Under the pieces are notes generated by a model that saw only the letters and a program-made list of their open reading frames with translations, did not search any database and was not told the DNA's origin. Position numbers and translations under genes: made by a program. Positions 28,201 through 37,371 of a stretch of DNA of 64,000 nt are shown here, piece by piece. This DNA comes from Pterobdella sp. o SKG-2022 (lineage: Eukaryota; Annelida; Clitellata; Hirudinida; Piscicolidae), in contig OZ038324.1 of assembly GCA_964035795.1 (NCBI GenBank), positions 4,708,680 to 4,772,679 of the forward strand. Direction: 5' to 3'. Numbering within the stretch: the first letter of the stretch is position 1; every line of letters begins with the position of its first letter.

Positions 28201-31200
28201 GCTAATACTGTTACTACAACGGGCAACACAGCGACAACTACAGTCAATACCGCAACTACCACAGCTAATACCGCAACAACCACTGCTAATACTGATACTA
28301 CAACGGTCAACACTGCAACAACTACAGTCAAAACTGCAACAACCACAGTTAATACCGCTACTACCACAGGTAACACCGCAACAACTACAGCCAACACTGC
28401 AACAACCTCAGTTAATACCGGAACAACAACGGCCAACACTGCAACAACTACTCTAAACACCGCAACTACCACAGCTAAAACTATTACTACAACGGGCATT
28501 ACAGCGACAACTACAGTCAATACCGCAACAACTACAGTTAATACCAGAACTACAACTGCCAACACCGCAACAACCACAGCTAATACTGTTACTACAACGG
28601 GCAACACAGCGACAACTACAGTCAATACCGCAACTACCACAGCTAATACCGCAACAACCACTGCTAATACTGATACTACAACGGTCAACACTGCAACAAC
28701 TACAGTCAATACTGCAACAACCACAGTTAATACCGGAACTACAACTGCCAAAACTGCAACAACCACTGCTGATACTGATACTACAACGGTCAACACTGCA
28801 ACAACTACAGTCAATACTGCAACAACCACAGTTAATACCGGAACTACAACTGCCAACATTGCAACAACCACTGCTAATACTGATACTACAACTGCCAACA
28901 CTGCAACAACTACAGTTAATACCGGAACTACAACTGCCAACACCGCAACAACCACAGCTAATACTGATACTACAACTGCCAACACTGCAACAACTACAGT
29001 TAATACAGGAACTACAACTGCCAACACCGCAACAACCACAGTTAATACCGCTACTACCACAGGTAACACCGCAAAAACTACAGTCAATACTGCAACAACC
29101 ACAGTTAATACCGCTACTACCACAGGTAACACCGCAACAACTACAGTCAATACTGCAACAACCACAGTTAATACCGGAACTACAACTGCCAACACTGCAA
29201 CAACCACTGCTAATACTGATACTACAACGGTCAACACTGCAACAACTACAGCCAACACTGCAACAACTACAGTTAATACCAGAACTACAACTGCCAACAC
29301 CGCAACAACCACAGCTAAAACTGTTACTACAACGGGCAACACAGCGACAACTACAGTCAATACCGCAACTACCACAGTTAATACCGGAACTACAACTGCC
29401 AAAACTGCAACAACCACTGCTAATACTGATACTACAACGGTCAACACTGCAACAACTACAGTCAATACTGCAACAACCACAGTGAATACCGGAACTACAA
29501 CGGTCAACACTGCAACAACCACAGTTAATACTGGAACTACAACTGCCAACACTGCAACAACCACTGCTAATACTGATACTACAACTGCCAACACTGCAAC
29601 AACTACAGTTAATACCGGAACTACAACTGCCAACACCGCAACAACCACAGCTAATACTGTTACTACAACGGGCAACACAGCGACAACTACAGTCAATACC
29701 GCAACTACCACAGCTAATACCGCAAAAACCACTGCTAATACTGATACTACAACGGTCAACACTGCAACAACTACAGTCAATACTGCAATAACCACAGTTT
29801 ATACCGGAACTACAACTGCCAACACTGCAACAACAACTGCTAATACTGATACTACAACGGCAAACACGGCAACAACTACAGCCAACACTGCAAAAACCAC
29901 AGTGAATACCGGAACTACAACGGTCAACACTGCAACAACCACATTTAATACCGGAACTACAACGGCCAACACTGCAACAACTACAGCCAACACTGCAACA
30001 TCCACATTTAATACCGGAACTACAACGGCCAACACTGCAACAACTACAGCCAACACTGCAACAACAACAGTGAATACCGGAACTACAACGGTCAACACTG
30101 CAACAACCACATTTAATACCGGAACTACAACTGCCAATACTGCAACAACAACTGCTAATACTGATACTACAACGGCAAACACGGCAACAACTACAGCCGA
30201 TACTGCAACAACCACAGTTAATACCGGAACTACAACGGTCAATACTGCAAAAACCTCAGTTAATACCGGAACTACAATTGCCAACACTGCAACAACTACT
30301 GTGCACACCGCAACTACCACAGTTAATACTGATACTACAAAGGGCAAAACTGCGACAACTACAGTCCATACTGCAACTACCCCAGCTAATACCGCTACTA
30401 CCACAGGTAACACCGCAACAACCACTGCTAATACTGATACTACAACGGTCAACACTGCAAAAACCACAGTTAATACCGGAACTACAACGGCCGAAACTGC
30501 AACAACTATTGTGAACACCGCAACTACCACAGCTAATACTGTTACTACAACGGGCATCACAGCGACAACTACAGTCAATACCGCAACTACCACAGCTGAT
30601 ACCGCTACTACCACAGGTAACACCGCAACAACCACTGCTAATACTGATACTACAACGGCCAAAACTGCAACAACTACAGCCAACACTGCAACATCCACAT
30701 TTAATACCGGAACTACAACGGCCAACACTGCAACAACTACAGCCAACACTGCAACAACCTCAGTTAATACCGGAACAACAACGGCCAACACTGCAACAAC
30801 TACTGTGCACACCGCAACTACCACAGTTAATACTGATACTACAACGGGCAACACTGCGACAACTACAGTCAATACCGCAACTACCACAGCTAATACCGCT
30901 ACTACTACAGGTAACACCGCAACAACCACTGCTAATACTGATACTACAACGGTCAACACTGCAACAACTACAGCCAACACTGCAAAAACCACAGTGAATA
31001 CCGGAACTACAACGGTCAACACTGCAACAACCACATTTAATACCGGAACTACAACGGCCAACACTGCAACAACTACAGCCAACACTGCAACAACCTCAGT
31101 TAATACCGGAACAACAACGGCCAACACTGCAACAACTACTGTGCACACCGCAACTACCAAGGTTAATACTGATACTACAACGAGCAACACTGCGACAACT

Positions 31201-34200
31201 ACAGTCAATACCGAAACTACCACAGCTAATACCGCAACTACCACAAGTAACACCGCAACAACCACTGCTAATACTGATATTACAACGGTCAACACTGCGA
31301 CAACTACAGTCAATACCGCTACTACCACAGGTAACACCGCAACAACCACTCCTAATACTGATACTACAACGGTCAACACTGCAACAACTACAGCCAACAC
31401 TGCAAAAACCACAGTTAATACCGGAACTACAACTGCCAACACTGCAACAACCACAGTTAATACCGGAACAACAATGGCCAACACTGCAACAACCTCAGTT
31501 AATACCGGAACAACAACGGTCAACACTGCAACAACTACAGTCAATACTGAAACAACCACAGTTAATACCGGAACTACAACTGCCAACACTGCAACAACTA
31601 CAGTTAATACCGGAACTACAACTGCCAACACCGCAACAACCACCGCTAATACTGTTACTACAACGGGCAACACAGCTACAACTACAGTCAATACCGCAAC
31701 TACCACAGCTAATACCGCTACTACTACAGGTAACACCGCAACAACCACTGCTAATACTGATACTACAACGGTCAACACTGCAACAACTACAGTCAATACT
31801 GCAACAACCACAGTTAATACCGGAACTACAACGGCCAACACTGCAACAATCACAGTTAATACCGGAACAACAATGGCCAACACTGCAACAACCTCAGTTA
31901 ATACCGGAACAACAACGGTCAACACTGCAACAACTACAGTCAATACTGAAACAACCACAGTTAATACCGGAACTACAACGGCCAACACTGCAACAACTAC
32001 AGTTAATACCGGAACTACAACTGCCAACACCGCAACAACCACCGCTAATACTGTTACTACAAAGGGCAACACAGCGACAACTACAGTCAATACCGCAACT
32101 ACCACAGCTAATACCGCTACTACTACAGGTAACACCGCAACAACCACTGCTAATACTGATACTACAACGGTCAACACTGCAACAACTACAGTCAATACTG
32201 CAACAACCACAGTTAATACCGTAAGTACAACGGCCAACACTGCAACAACTACTCTGAACACCGCAGCTACCACAGCTAATACTGATACAACAACGGGCAA
32301 CACAGCGAAAACTACAGTCAATACCGCAACTACCACAGCTAATACCGCTACTACCACAGGTAACACCGCAACAACCACTGATAGAACTGATACTACAACG
32401 GCCAACACTGCAACAACTACAGCCAACACTGCAACAACCACAGTTAATACCGGAACTACAACGGCCAACACTGCAACAACTACTGTGAACACCGCAACTA
32501 CCACAGCTAATACTGTTACTACAACGGGCAACACAGCGACTACTACAGTCAATACCGCAACTACCACAGCTAATACTGCTACTACCACAAGTAACACCGC
32601 AACAACCACTGCTAGAACTGATACTACAACGGTCAACACTGCAACAACTACAGTCAATACTGCAACAACCACAGTTAATACCGGAACTATAACTGCCAAC
32701 ACTGCAACAACCACAGTTAATACCGGAACAACAACGGCCAACACTGCAACAACCTCAGTTAATACCGGAACAACAACGGTCAACACTGCAACAACTACAG
32801 TCAATACTGCGACAACTACAGTTAATACCGGAACTACAACTGCCAACACCGCAACAACCACAGCTAATACTCTTACTACAACGGGCATCACAGCTACAAC
32901 TACAGTCAATACCGCAACTACCACGGCTAATACCGCTACTACCACAGGTAACACCGCAACAACCACTGCTAATACTGATACTACAACGGCCAAAACTGCA
33001 ACAACTACAGCCAACACTGCAACAACCAAATTTAATACCGGAACTACAACGGCCGAAACTGCAACAACTACTGTGAACACCGCAACTACCACAGCTAATA
33101 CTGTTACTACGACGGGCATCACAGCGACAACTACAGTCAATACCGCAACTACCACAGCTAATACCGCAACAACCACAGCTAGAACTGATACTACAACGGT
33201 CAACACAGCAACAACTACATTCAATACTGCAACAACCACAGTTAATACCGGAACTACAACTGCTAATACTGATACTACAACGGTCAACACTGCAACAACT
33301 ACAACAGCCAACACCGCAGCTACCACAGCTAATACTGATACTACAACGGGCAACACTGCAACAACTACTGTGAACACCGCAACTACCACAGTTAATACTG
33401 ATACTACAACGGGCAACACTGCGACAACTACAGTCAATACCGCAACTAGCACAGCTATTTCCGCTACTACAACGGGTAACACCGCAACAACCACTGCTAA
33501 TACTGATACTACAACGTCAAACACTGCAACAACTACAGCCGATACTGCAACAACCACAGTTAATACCGGAACTACAACGGCCAACACTGCAACAACCACA
33601 GTTAATACCGGAACAACAACGGCCAACACTGCAACAACCTCAGTTAATACCGGAACAACAACGGTCAACACATCGAAAACTACAATCAATACCGCAACTA
33701 CCACAACTGATACCGCTACTACCAAAGGTAACACCGCAACAACCACTGCTAATACTGATACTACAAAGGTCAACACTGGAACAACTACTGCCAACACTGC
33801 AACAACCACAGTTAATACCGGAACTACAACTGCCAACACCGCAACAACCAGTGCTAATACTGATACTACAACGGCCAACACTGCGACAACTACTAAGAAC
33901 ACCGCAACAACAACTGCTAATACTGATACTACAACGGCCAACACTGCAAAAACCTCAGTTAATACCGGAACTACAACGGCCAACACTGCAACAACTACAG
34001 CTAACACTGCAACAACCACAGTTAATACCGGCACAACAACGGCCAACACTGCAACAACTACTGTGAACACCGCAACTACCACAGTTAATACTGATACTAC
34101 AACGGGCAACACTGCGACAACTACAGTCAATACCGCAACTAGCACAGCTAATACCGCTACTACCACAGGTAACACCGCAACAACCACTGCTAATACTGAT

Positions 34201-36750
34201 ACTACAAGGGCAAACACTGCAACAACCACTGCTAATGCTGATACTACAACGGTCAACACTGCAACAACTACAGCTTTCACTGCAACAACAACATTTAATA
34301 CCGGAACTACAACGGCCGACACTGCAACAACTACTGGGAACACCGCAACTACCACAGCTAATACTGTTACTACGACGGTAATCACAGCGACAACTACAGT
34401 CAATACCGCAACTACCACAGCTAATACCACTACTACCACAGGTAACACCGCAACAACCACTGCTAATACTGATACTACAACGGTCAACACTGCAACAACT
34501 ACAGCCAACACTGCAACAACTAGAGTTAATACCGGAACTACAACTGCCAACACCGCAACAACCACAGCTAATACTGATACTACAACGGTCAACACTGCAA
34601 CAACTACAACAGCCAACACCGCAGCTACCACAGCTAATACTGATACTACAACGGGCAACACTGCAACAACTACAGTCAATACCGCAACTACCACAGCTAT
34701 TTCCGCTACTACAACAGGTAACACCGCAACAACTACAGCCAACACTGCAACAACCACAGTTAATACTGGAACTACAACTGCCAACACTGCAACAACCACA
34801 GTTAATACCAGAACAACTACAGCCGATACTGCAACAACTACAGTTAATACCGGAACTACAACGGCCAACCTTGCAACAACCACAGTTAATACCGGAACAA
34901 CAACGGCCAACACTGCAACAACTACTGTGAACACCGCAACTACCACAGTTAATACTGATACTACAACGGGCAACACTGCGACAACTACAGTCAATACCGC
35001 TACTACCACAGGTAACACCGCAACAACCACTGCTAATACTGATACTACAACGGCAAACACTGCAACAACCACTGCTAATGCTGATACTACAACGGTCAAC
35101 ACTGCAACAGCTACAGCTTTCACTGCAACAACCACATTTAATACCGGAACTACAACGGCCAACACTGCAACAACCACAGTTAATACTGGAACAACAACGG
35201 CCAACACTGCAACAACTACTGTGAACACTGCAACTACCACAGCTAATACCGCTACTACCACAGGTAACACCGCAACAACCACTGCTAATACTGATACTAC
35301 AACGGTCAACACTGCAACAACTACAGCCAACACTGCAACAACTACAGTTAATACCGGAACTACAACTGCCAACACCGCAACAACCACAGCTAATACTGAT
35401 ACTACAACGGGCAACACTGCGACAACTACAGTCAATACCGCAACTACCACAGCTAATACCGCTACTACCACAAGTAACACCGCAACAACCACTGCTAATA
35501 CTGATACTACAACGGTCAACACTGCAACAACTACAGCCTTCACTGCAACAACCACAGTTAATACCGGAACTACAACGGCCAACACTGCAACAACTACTCT
35601 GAACACCGCAGCTACCACAGCTAATACTGATACTACAACGGGCAACACTGCAACAACTACAGTCAATACCGCAACTACCACAGCTAATACCGCTACTACC
35701 ACAGGTAACACCGCAACAACTACAGCCAACACTGCAACATCCACAGTTAATACCGGAACAACAACGGCCAACACTGCAACAACTACTGTGAACACCGCAA
35801 CTACTACTGCTAATACTTATACTACAACGGGCAACACTGCGACAACTACAGTCAATACCGCAACTACCACAGCTAATACCGGAACTACAACTGCCAACAC
35901 TGCAACAACTACAGCCAACACTGCAACAACCTCAGTTAATACCGGAACAACAACGGCCAACCCAGCAACTACCACAACAAATTCTTTTACGACCACAGTC
36001 AATACAGCAACTACCAAAGCTAATACCGCAACTACCACAACTAATACCGTAACTACAACTGCCAACACTGCAATTACCACAGCCAACACTGCAACTACCA
36101 CAGCTATTACTTCAGGCAATCCCGCAACAACAACAGGTAATACTGCTTTTACCTCAATTTATACACCAAATGCCACAACTAACACATCTGAAACGGTTCC
36201 ATCATTCAACAATTCCACTGATGCACCTAATCAACAAATAGCTATCATTTTAGGGTCTACCTTCGGAGCCGTTGCTGGAGTAGCTGTAATTGGGGGTATA
36301 ATTTACGGTCTTGTGAAGGCATTTGGTGTTTCGTCAAAATCATTAGCGGGAGTTTCTAATGCTTCACAATTTTTACGCCCATCACAACTCCAGCAACTAG
36401 CCATCCCGCAAAGCCGTCAACTAGTTCCACCAAGCAGGCTACAGAGACCAAAAAGACCACAAAGACTAAGGCCACAAAGACCTTTTAGAAGACAACCACG
36501 TAGACTTTTCAGACCAAACCAAAGAAATCAAAGACAAATAAGAAGAGGTATCAGCAGCAATAGAAAGAACGATAGAAGAAACTTTATACAACAAAGAGAG
36601 CCAAGATTAAGAGGAATACCCACAAGATACTTCCAACGTCCTTTCCTCCATCCATACATGCAAACATCAAAATTTTTCAGTTCTCAATCTCCAGCTTTCC
36701 GCCCCAATATCCAATCTCGAAATTTTCTTGCTCGGAGATGGCACCCTTGA
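19264..36750 (+). CDS. Giant Thr-rich mucin-like single-pass membrane protein
   Basis: One frame stays open for 5,828 codons up to TGA at 36748. About 800 seven-residue units follow the pattern N-T-x-T-T-T-x (x at the third position mostly A, G, D or V; at the seventh A, V or G). A stalk with N-glycosylation sequons (36160-36237) follows, then a 26-residue Gly/Ala/Ile-rich membrane helix (36238-36315) and a 144-residue tail rich in Arg, Gln and Pro. By analogy with mucins the Thr arrays would be O-glycosylated and extracellular, with the tail in the cytosol. That is inference; no family is recognised. There is no ATG in this frame before about 31.5 kb, so a spliced upstream exon must supply start and signal peptide. 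Possible acceptors are the AGs at 19267, 19269 and 19275. An unbroken frame over 17 kb of tandem repeat argues for selection on the protein. Confidence 0.8.
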   Translation, partial: LRDTVNTATTTAKTATTTGNTATTTVNTATTTVNTETTSANTATTSANTDTTTTNTATTTVNTGTKNAKTATTTVNTTTTTANTVTTTGNTAKTTVNTATTTANTATTTGNTATTTANTATTSVNTGTTTANTATTTLNTATTTANTVTTTGITATTTVNTATTTANTAKTTANTDTTTVNTATTTLNTATTSVNTGTTTVNTATTTINPASTTANTVTTTGNTATTTVNTATTTANTATTTGNTATTTANTDTTTVNTATTTVNTGTTTANTATTTANTDTTTANTVTTTADTATTTVNTGTTTANTAKTSVNTGTTTAITATTTLNTATTTDNTVTTTGNTAKTTVNTATTTANIATTTENTATTTANTDTTTVNTATTTVNTAKTTVYTGTTTANTATTTANTATTSVNTGTTTANTATTTVHTATTTVNTDTTTGNTVTTTVNTETTTANTATTTGNTATTTANTDTTTVNTATTTVNTGTTTANTATTTANTDTTTGNTATTTVKTATTTANTATTTGNTATTTANTDTTTVNTATTTANTAKTTVNTGTTTANTATTTVNTGNTTANTATTTANTETTTGNTATTTVNTATTRGNTATTTANTHTTTVNTATTTVNTKTTTVNTGTTTAKTATTTANTDTTTVNTATTTFNTATTTDNTGTTTANTATTTANTDTTTANTATTTVNTGTTTANTATTTVNTATTTGNTAKTTVNTATTTVNTGTTTANTATTTANTDTTTVNTATTTVNTATTTVNTGTTTANTATTTANTDTTTANTATTTVNTGTTTANTATTTANTVTTTGNIATTTVKTATTTANTATTTGNTATTTANTDTTTVNTATTTANTATTTVKTRTTTANTATTTANTVTTTGNIATTTVKTATTTANTETTTANTDTTTVNTATTTVNTATTTVNTGTTTAKTATTTANTDTTTANTATTTVNTATTTVNTATTTGNTATTTANTATTSVNTGTTTANTATTTLNTATTKANTVTTTGITATTTVNTATTTVNTRTTTANTATTTANTVTTTGNTATTTVNTATTTVNTGTTTANTATTTANTDTTTANTATTTVNTGTTTANTATTTANTVTTTGKTATTTVNTATTTANTATNTANTDTTTVNTATTTVNTATTTVNTATTTGNTATTTVNTATTTVNTGTTTANTATTTANTDTTTVNTATTTANTATTTVNTRTTTANTATTTANTVTTTGNTATTTVNTATTTANTATTTANTDTTTVNTATTTVNTATTTVNTATTTGNTATTTANTATTSVNTGTTTANTATTTLNTATTTANTVTTTGITATTTVNAATTTANTATTTGNTATTTARTDTTTVNTATTTANTATTTVNTRTTTANTATTTAITDTTTGNTATTTVNTATTTGNTATTTANTDTTTVNTATTTVNTAITTVYTGTTTANTATTTANTDTTTANTATTTANTAKTTVNTGTTTVNTATTTFNTGTTTANTATTTANTATSTFNTGTTTANTATTTANTATTTVNTGTTTVNTATTTFNTGTTTANTATTTANTVTTTGNTATTTVNTATTTVNTGTTTANTATTTANTDTTTANTATTTVNTGTTTANTATTTANTVTTTGKTATTTVNTATTTANTATNTANTDTTTVNTATTTVNTATTTVNTATTTGNTATTTVNTATTTVNTGTTTANTATTTANTDTTTVNTATTTANTATTTVNTRTTTANTATTTANTVTTTGNTATTTVNTATTTANTATTTANTDTTTVNTATTTVNTATTTVNTATTTGNTATTTANTATTSVNTGTTTANTATTTLNTATTTANTVTTTGITATTTVNAATTTANTATTTGNTATTTARTDTTTVNTATTTANTATTTVNTRTTTANTATTTAITDTTTGNTATTTVNTATTTGNTATTTANTDTTTVNTATTTVNTAITTVYTGTTTANTATTTANTDTTTANTATTTANTAKTTVNTGTTTVNTATTTFNTGTTTANTATTTANTATSTFNTGTTTANTATTTANTATTTVNTGTTTVNTATTTFNTATTTANTVTTTGNTAITTVNTATTTANTATTTANTDTTTVNTATTTVNTATTTVKTATTTGNTATTTVNTATTTVNTGTTTANTATTTANTDTTTVNTATTTANTATTTVNTRTTTANTATTTANTVTTTGNTATTTVNTATTTANTATTTANTDTTTVNTATTTVNTATTTVNTATTTGNTATTTANTATTSVNTGTTTANTATTTLNTATTTANTVTTTGITATTTVNAATTTANTATTTGNTATTTARTDTTTVNTATTTANTATTTVNTRTTTANTATTTAITDTTTGNTATTTVNTATTTGNTATTTANTDTTTVNTATTTVNTAITTVYTGTTTANTATTTANTDTTTANTATTTANTAKTTVNTGTTTVNTATTTFNTGTTTANTATTTANTATSTFNTGTTTANTATTTANTATTTVNTGTTTVNTATTTFNTATTTANTVTTTGNTAITTVNTATTTANTATTTANTDTTTVNTATTTVNTATTTVKTATTTGNTATTTVNTATTTVNTGTTTANTATTTANTDTTTVNTATTTANTATTTVNTRTTTANTATTTANTVTTTGNTATTTVNTATTTANTATTTANTDTTTVNTATTTVNTATTTVNTATTTGNTATTTANTATTSVNTGTTTANTATTTLNTATTKAKTVTTTGITATTTVNTATTTVNTRTTTANTATTTANTVTTTGNTATTTVNTATTTANTAKTTANTDTTTVNTATTTVNTATTTVNTGTTTAKTATTTANTDTTTVNIATTTVNTATTTVNTGTTTANNATTTANTDTTTANTATTTVNTETTTANTATTTANTVTTTGNTATTTVNTATTTANTATTTANTDTTTVNTATTTVNTATTTVNTATTTGNTATTTVNTAKTTVNTETTTANTATTTANTDTTTVNTATTTANTATTTVNTRTTTANTATTTANTVTTTGNTATTTVNTATTTANTATTTANTDTTTVNTATTTVKTATTTVNTATTTGNTATTTANTATTSVNTGTTTANTATTTLNTATTTAKTITTTGITATTTVNTATTTVNTRTTTANTATTTANTVTTTGNTATTTVNTATTTANTATTTANTDTTTVNTATTTVNTATTTVNTGTTTAKTATTTADTDTTTVNTATTTVNTATTTVNTGTTTANIATTTANTDTTTANTATTTVNTGTTTANTATTTANTDTTTANTATTTVNTGTTTANTATTTVNTATTTGNTAKTTVNTATTTVNTATTTGNTATTTVNTATTTVNTGTTTANTATTTANTDTTTVNTATTTANTATTTVNTRTTTANTATTTAKTVTTTGNTATTTVNTATTTVNTGTTTAKTATTTANTDTTTVNTATTTVNTATTTVNTGTTTVNTATTTVNTGTTTANTATTTANTDTTTANTATTTVNTGTTTANTATTTANTVTTTGNTATTTVNTATTTANTAKTTANTDTTTVNTATTTVNTAITTVYTGTTTANTATTTANTDTTTANTATTTANTAKTTVNTGTTTVNTATTTFNTGTTTANTATTTANTATSTFNTGTTTANTATTTANTATTTVNTGTTTVNTATTTFNTGTTTANTATTTANTDTTTANTATTTADTATTTVNTGTTTVNTAKTSVNTGTTIANTATTTVHTATTTVNTDTTKGKTATTTVHTATTPANTATTTGNTATTTANTDTTTVNTAKTTVNTGTTTAETATTIVNTATTTANTVTTTGITATTTVNTATTTADTATTTGNTATTTANTDTTTAKTATTTANTATSTFNTGTTTANTATTTANTATTSVNTGTTTANTATTTVHTATTTVNTDTTTGNTATTTVNTATTTANTATTTGNTATTTANTDTTTVNTATTTANTAKTTVNTGTTTVNTATTTFNTGTTTANTATTTANTATTSVNTGTTTANTATTTVHTATTKVNTDTTTSNTATTTVNTETTTANTATTTSNTATTTANTDITTVNTATTTVNTATTTGNTATTTPNTDTTTVNTATTTANTAKTTVNTGTTTANTATTTVNTGTTMANTATTSVNTGTTTVNTATTTVNTETTTVNTGTTTANTATTTVNTGTTTANTATTTANTVTTTGNTATTTVNTATTTANTATTTGNTATTTANTDTTTVNTATTTVNTATTTVNTGTTTANTATITVNTGTTMANTATTSVNTGTTTVNTATTTVNTETTTVNTGTTTANTATTTVNTGTTTANTATTTANTVTTKGNTATTTVNTATTTANTATTTGNTATTTANTDTTTVNTATTTVNTATTTVNTVSTTANTATTTLNTAATTANTDTTTGNTAKTTVNTATTTANTATTTGNTATTTDRTDTTTANTATTTANTATTTVNTGTTTANTATTTVNTATTTANTVTTTGNTATTTVNTATTTANTATTTSNTATTTARTDTTTVNTATTTVNTATTTVNTGTITANTATTTVNTGTTTANTATTSVNTGTTTVNTATTTVNTATTTVNTGTTTANTATTTANTLTTTGITATTTVNTATTTANTATTTGNTATTTANTDTTTAKTATTTANTATTKFNTGTTTAETATTTVNTATTTANTVTTTGITATTTVNTATTTANTATTTARTDTTTVNTATTTFNTATTTVNTGTTTANTDTTTVNTATTTTANTAATTANTDTTTGNTATTTVNTATTTVNTDTTTGNTATTTVNTATSTAISATTTGNTATTTANTDTTTSNTATTTADTATTTVNTGTTTANTATTTVNTGTTTANTATTSVNTGTTTVNTSKTTINTATTTTDTATTKGNTATTTANTDTTKVNTGTTTANTATTTVNTGTTTANTATTSANTDTTTANTATTTKNTATTTANTDTTTANTAKTSVNTGTTTANTATTTANTATTTVNTGTTTANTATTTVNTATTTVNTDTTTGNTATTTVNTATSTANTATTTGNTATTTANTDTTRANTATTTANADTTTVNTATTTAFTATTTFNTGTTTADTATTTGNTATTTANTVTTTVITATTTVNTATTTANTTTTTGNTATTTANTDTTTVNTATTTANTATTRVNTGTTTANTATTTANTDTTTVNTATTTTANTAATTANTDTTTGNTATTTVNTATTTAISATTTGNTATTTANTATTTVNTGTTTANTATTTVNTRTTTADTATTTVNTGTTTANLATTTVNTGTTTANTATTTVNTATTTVNTDTTTGNTATTTVNTATTTGNTATTTANTDTTTANTATTTANADTTTVNTATATAFTATTTFNTGTTTANTATTTVNTGTTTANTATTTVNTATTTANTATTTGNTATTTANTDTTTVNTATTTANTATTTVNTGTTTANTATTTANTDTTTGNTATTTVNTATTTANTATTTSNTATTTANTDTTTVNTATTTAFTATTTVNTGTTTANTATTTLNTAATTANTDTTTGNTATTTVNTATTTANTATTTGNTATTTANTATSTVNTGTTTANTATTTVNTATTTANTYTTTGNTATTTVNTATTTANTGTTTANTATTTANTATTSVNTGTTTANPATTTTNSFTTTVNTATTKANTATTTTNTVTTTANTAITTANTATTTAITSGNPATTTGNTAFTSIYTPNATTNTSETVPSFNNSTDAPNQQIAIILGSTFGAVAGVAVIGGIIYGLVKAFGVSSKSLAGVSNASQFLRPSQLQQLAIPQSRQLVPPSRLQRPKRPQRLRPQRPFRRQPRRLFRPNQRNQRQIRRGISSNRKNDRRNFIQQREPRLRGIPTRYFQRPFLHPYMQTSKFFSSQSPAFRPNIQSRNFLARRWHP
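19277..36120 (+). repeat. 21-bp coding tandem repeat array, about 800 units
   Basis: The unit is seven codons, for example AAT ACC GCA ACT ACC ACA GCT. Thr codons vary freely in the third base (ACT, ACC, ACA and ACG all occur) while the amino acid stays Thr. Changes that alter the protein are concentrated at two positions. Occasional units are one codon longer (for example near 33300 and 34610). Any indels keep a multiple of three, so the frame never breaks. The array is visibly richer in G and C than its AT-rich flanks. Confidence 0.95.
22381..26760 (+). repeat. Higher-order tandem duplications inside the array (1,533 and 1,323 bp)
   Basis: Rare variant units act as landmarks. The unit encoding I-T-T-V-Y recurs with its TTA at 23541, 25074 and 26397, and again at 29799. 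The variant V-N-A-A-T-T-T recurs at about 23225, 24758 and 26081. Spacings are 1,533, 1,323 and 3,402 bp, each an exact multiple of 21. Long stretches between landmarks look the same by eye, pointing to recent unequal exchange or gene conversion of blocks of 63-73 units. Confidence 0.85.
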
Positions 36751-37371
36751 AACCCTCTTTTTTTTGCTGGTTTCACTCATTAAACTTTCATTATAATACT
36801 TTTTAGTTGCTTTTCATAGCTTTCAACCAGAAACTTATATTAGCACTTATCTTACGTTGAAAAGCATTAATTTATTGAAACATAAAAATTTTATTCTTAA
36901 ACATTTTTTAAATGATGAAATTTTTTTAGGATAGATTCGGTTAACATTCTTTTTGTTTTATGCTTCATTTATTTCTCCATTTATTTGACATTTTCGTTTT
37001 CTCAAGTAGGTTTTTATGACGCATGTCACAAAAATTTTATTCTTGTTTTACTTGTTAGGTTACATTTTCATCAATGAATGAAAGCTTATTGATCAATGTG
37101 TGAATAAATATGTGGTTAAAAATTCATAAAATTTAGTGAAATTGCTTATGTCATCCCAGCGTTTTTAAACGATGATTGTAGAGTTATATAGATTGCAAAA
37201 AAAATACTTTCCAGTCATTTCAGATTAGATCCCCAAAGAATAATCTCCTTATTAAGCTCAAAGTGAATTTTAAACGTTTCAATAATTGAATAAAAAATCT
37301 CTAACTGGAGCTCATGTTTTTCAAGAGTTCAACCGGGTTTGAAAACGTTTGAAAACCGAATAATGCACTAA
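36751..37371. other. 3' flank of the repeat gene
   Basis: AT-rich sequence with no frame of note. It should contain the 3' untranslated region. AATAAA occurs at 37103 and could serve as a polyadenylation signal, but such words are frequent in this AT-rich DNA. Confidence 0.45.

Noticed and set aside
27683..29485. Plus-strand Gln/Leu-rich frames inside the array
   Set aside because: These are other-frame shadows of the same 21-bp unit and end at ordinary variant units.
19245..36119. Long minus-strand frames (up to 1,998 codons) of V-V-V-A-V-L-T repeats opposite the mucin
   Set aside because: The 21-bp unit has no stop in the register antisense to the sense frame, so it stays open for free. 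The frames lack ATG starts, break wherever a rare sense codon such as the TTA at 23541 occurs, and carry no non-repeat domain.
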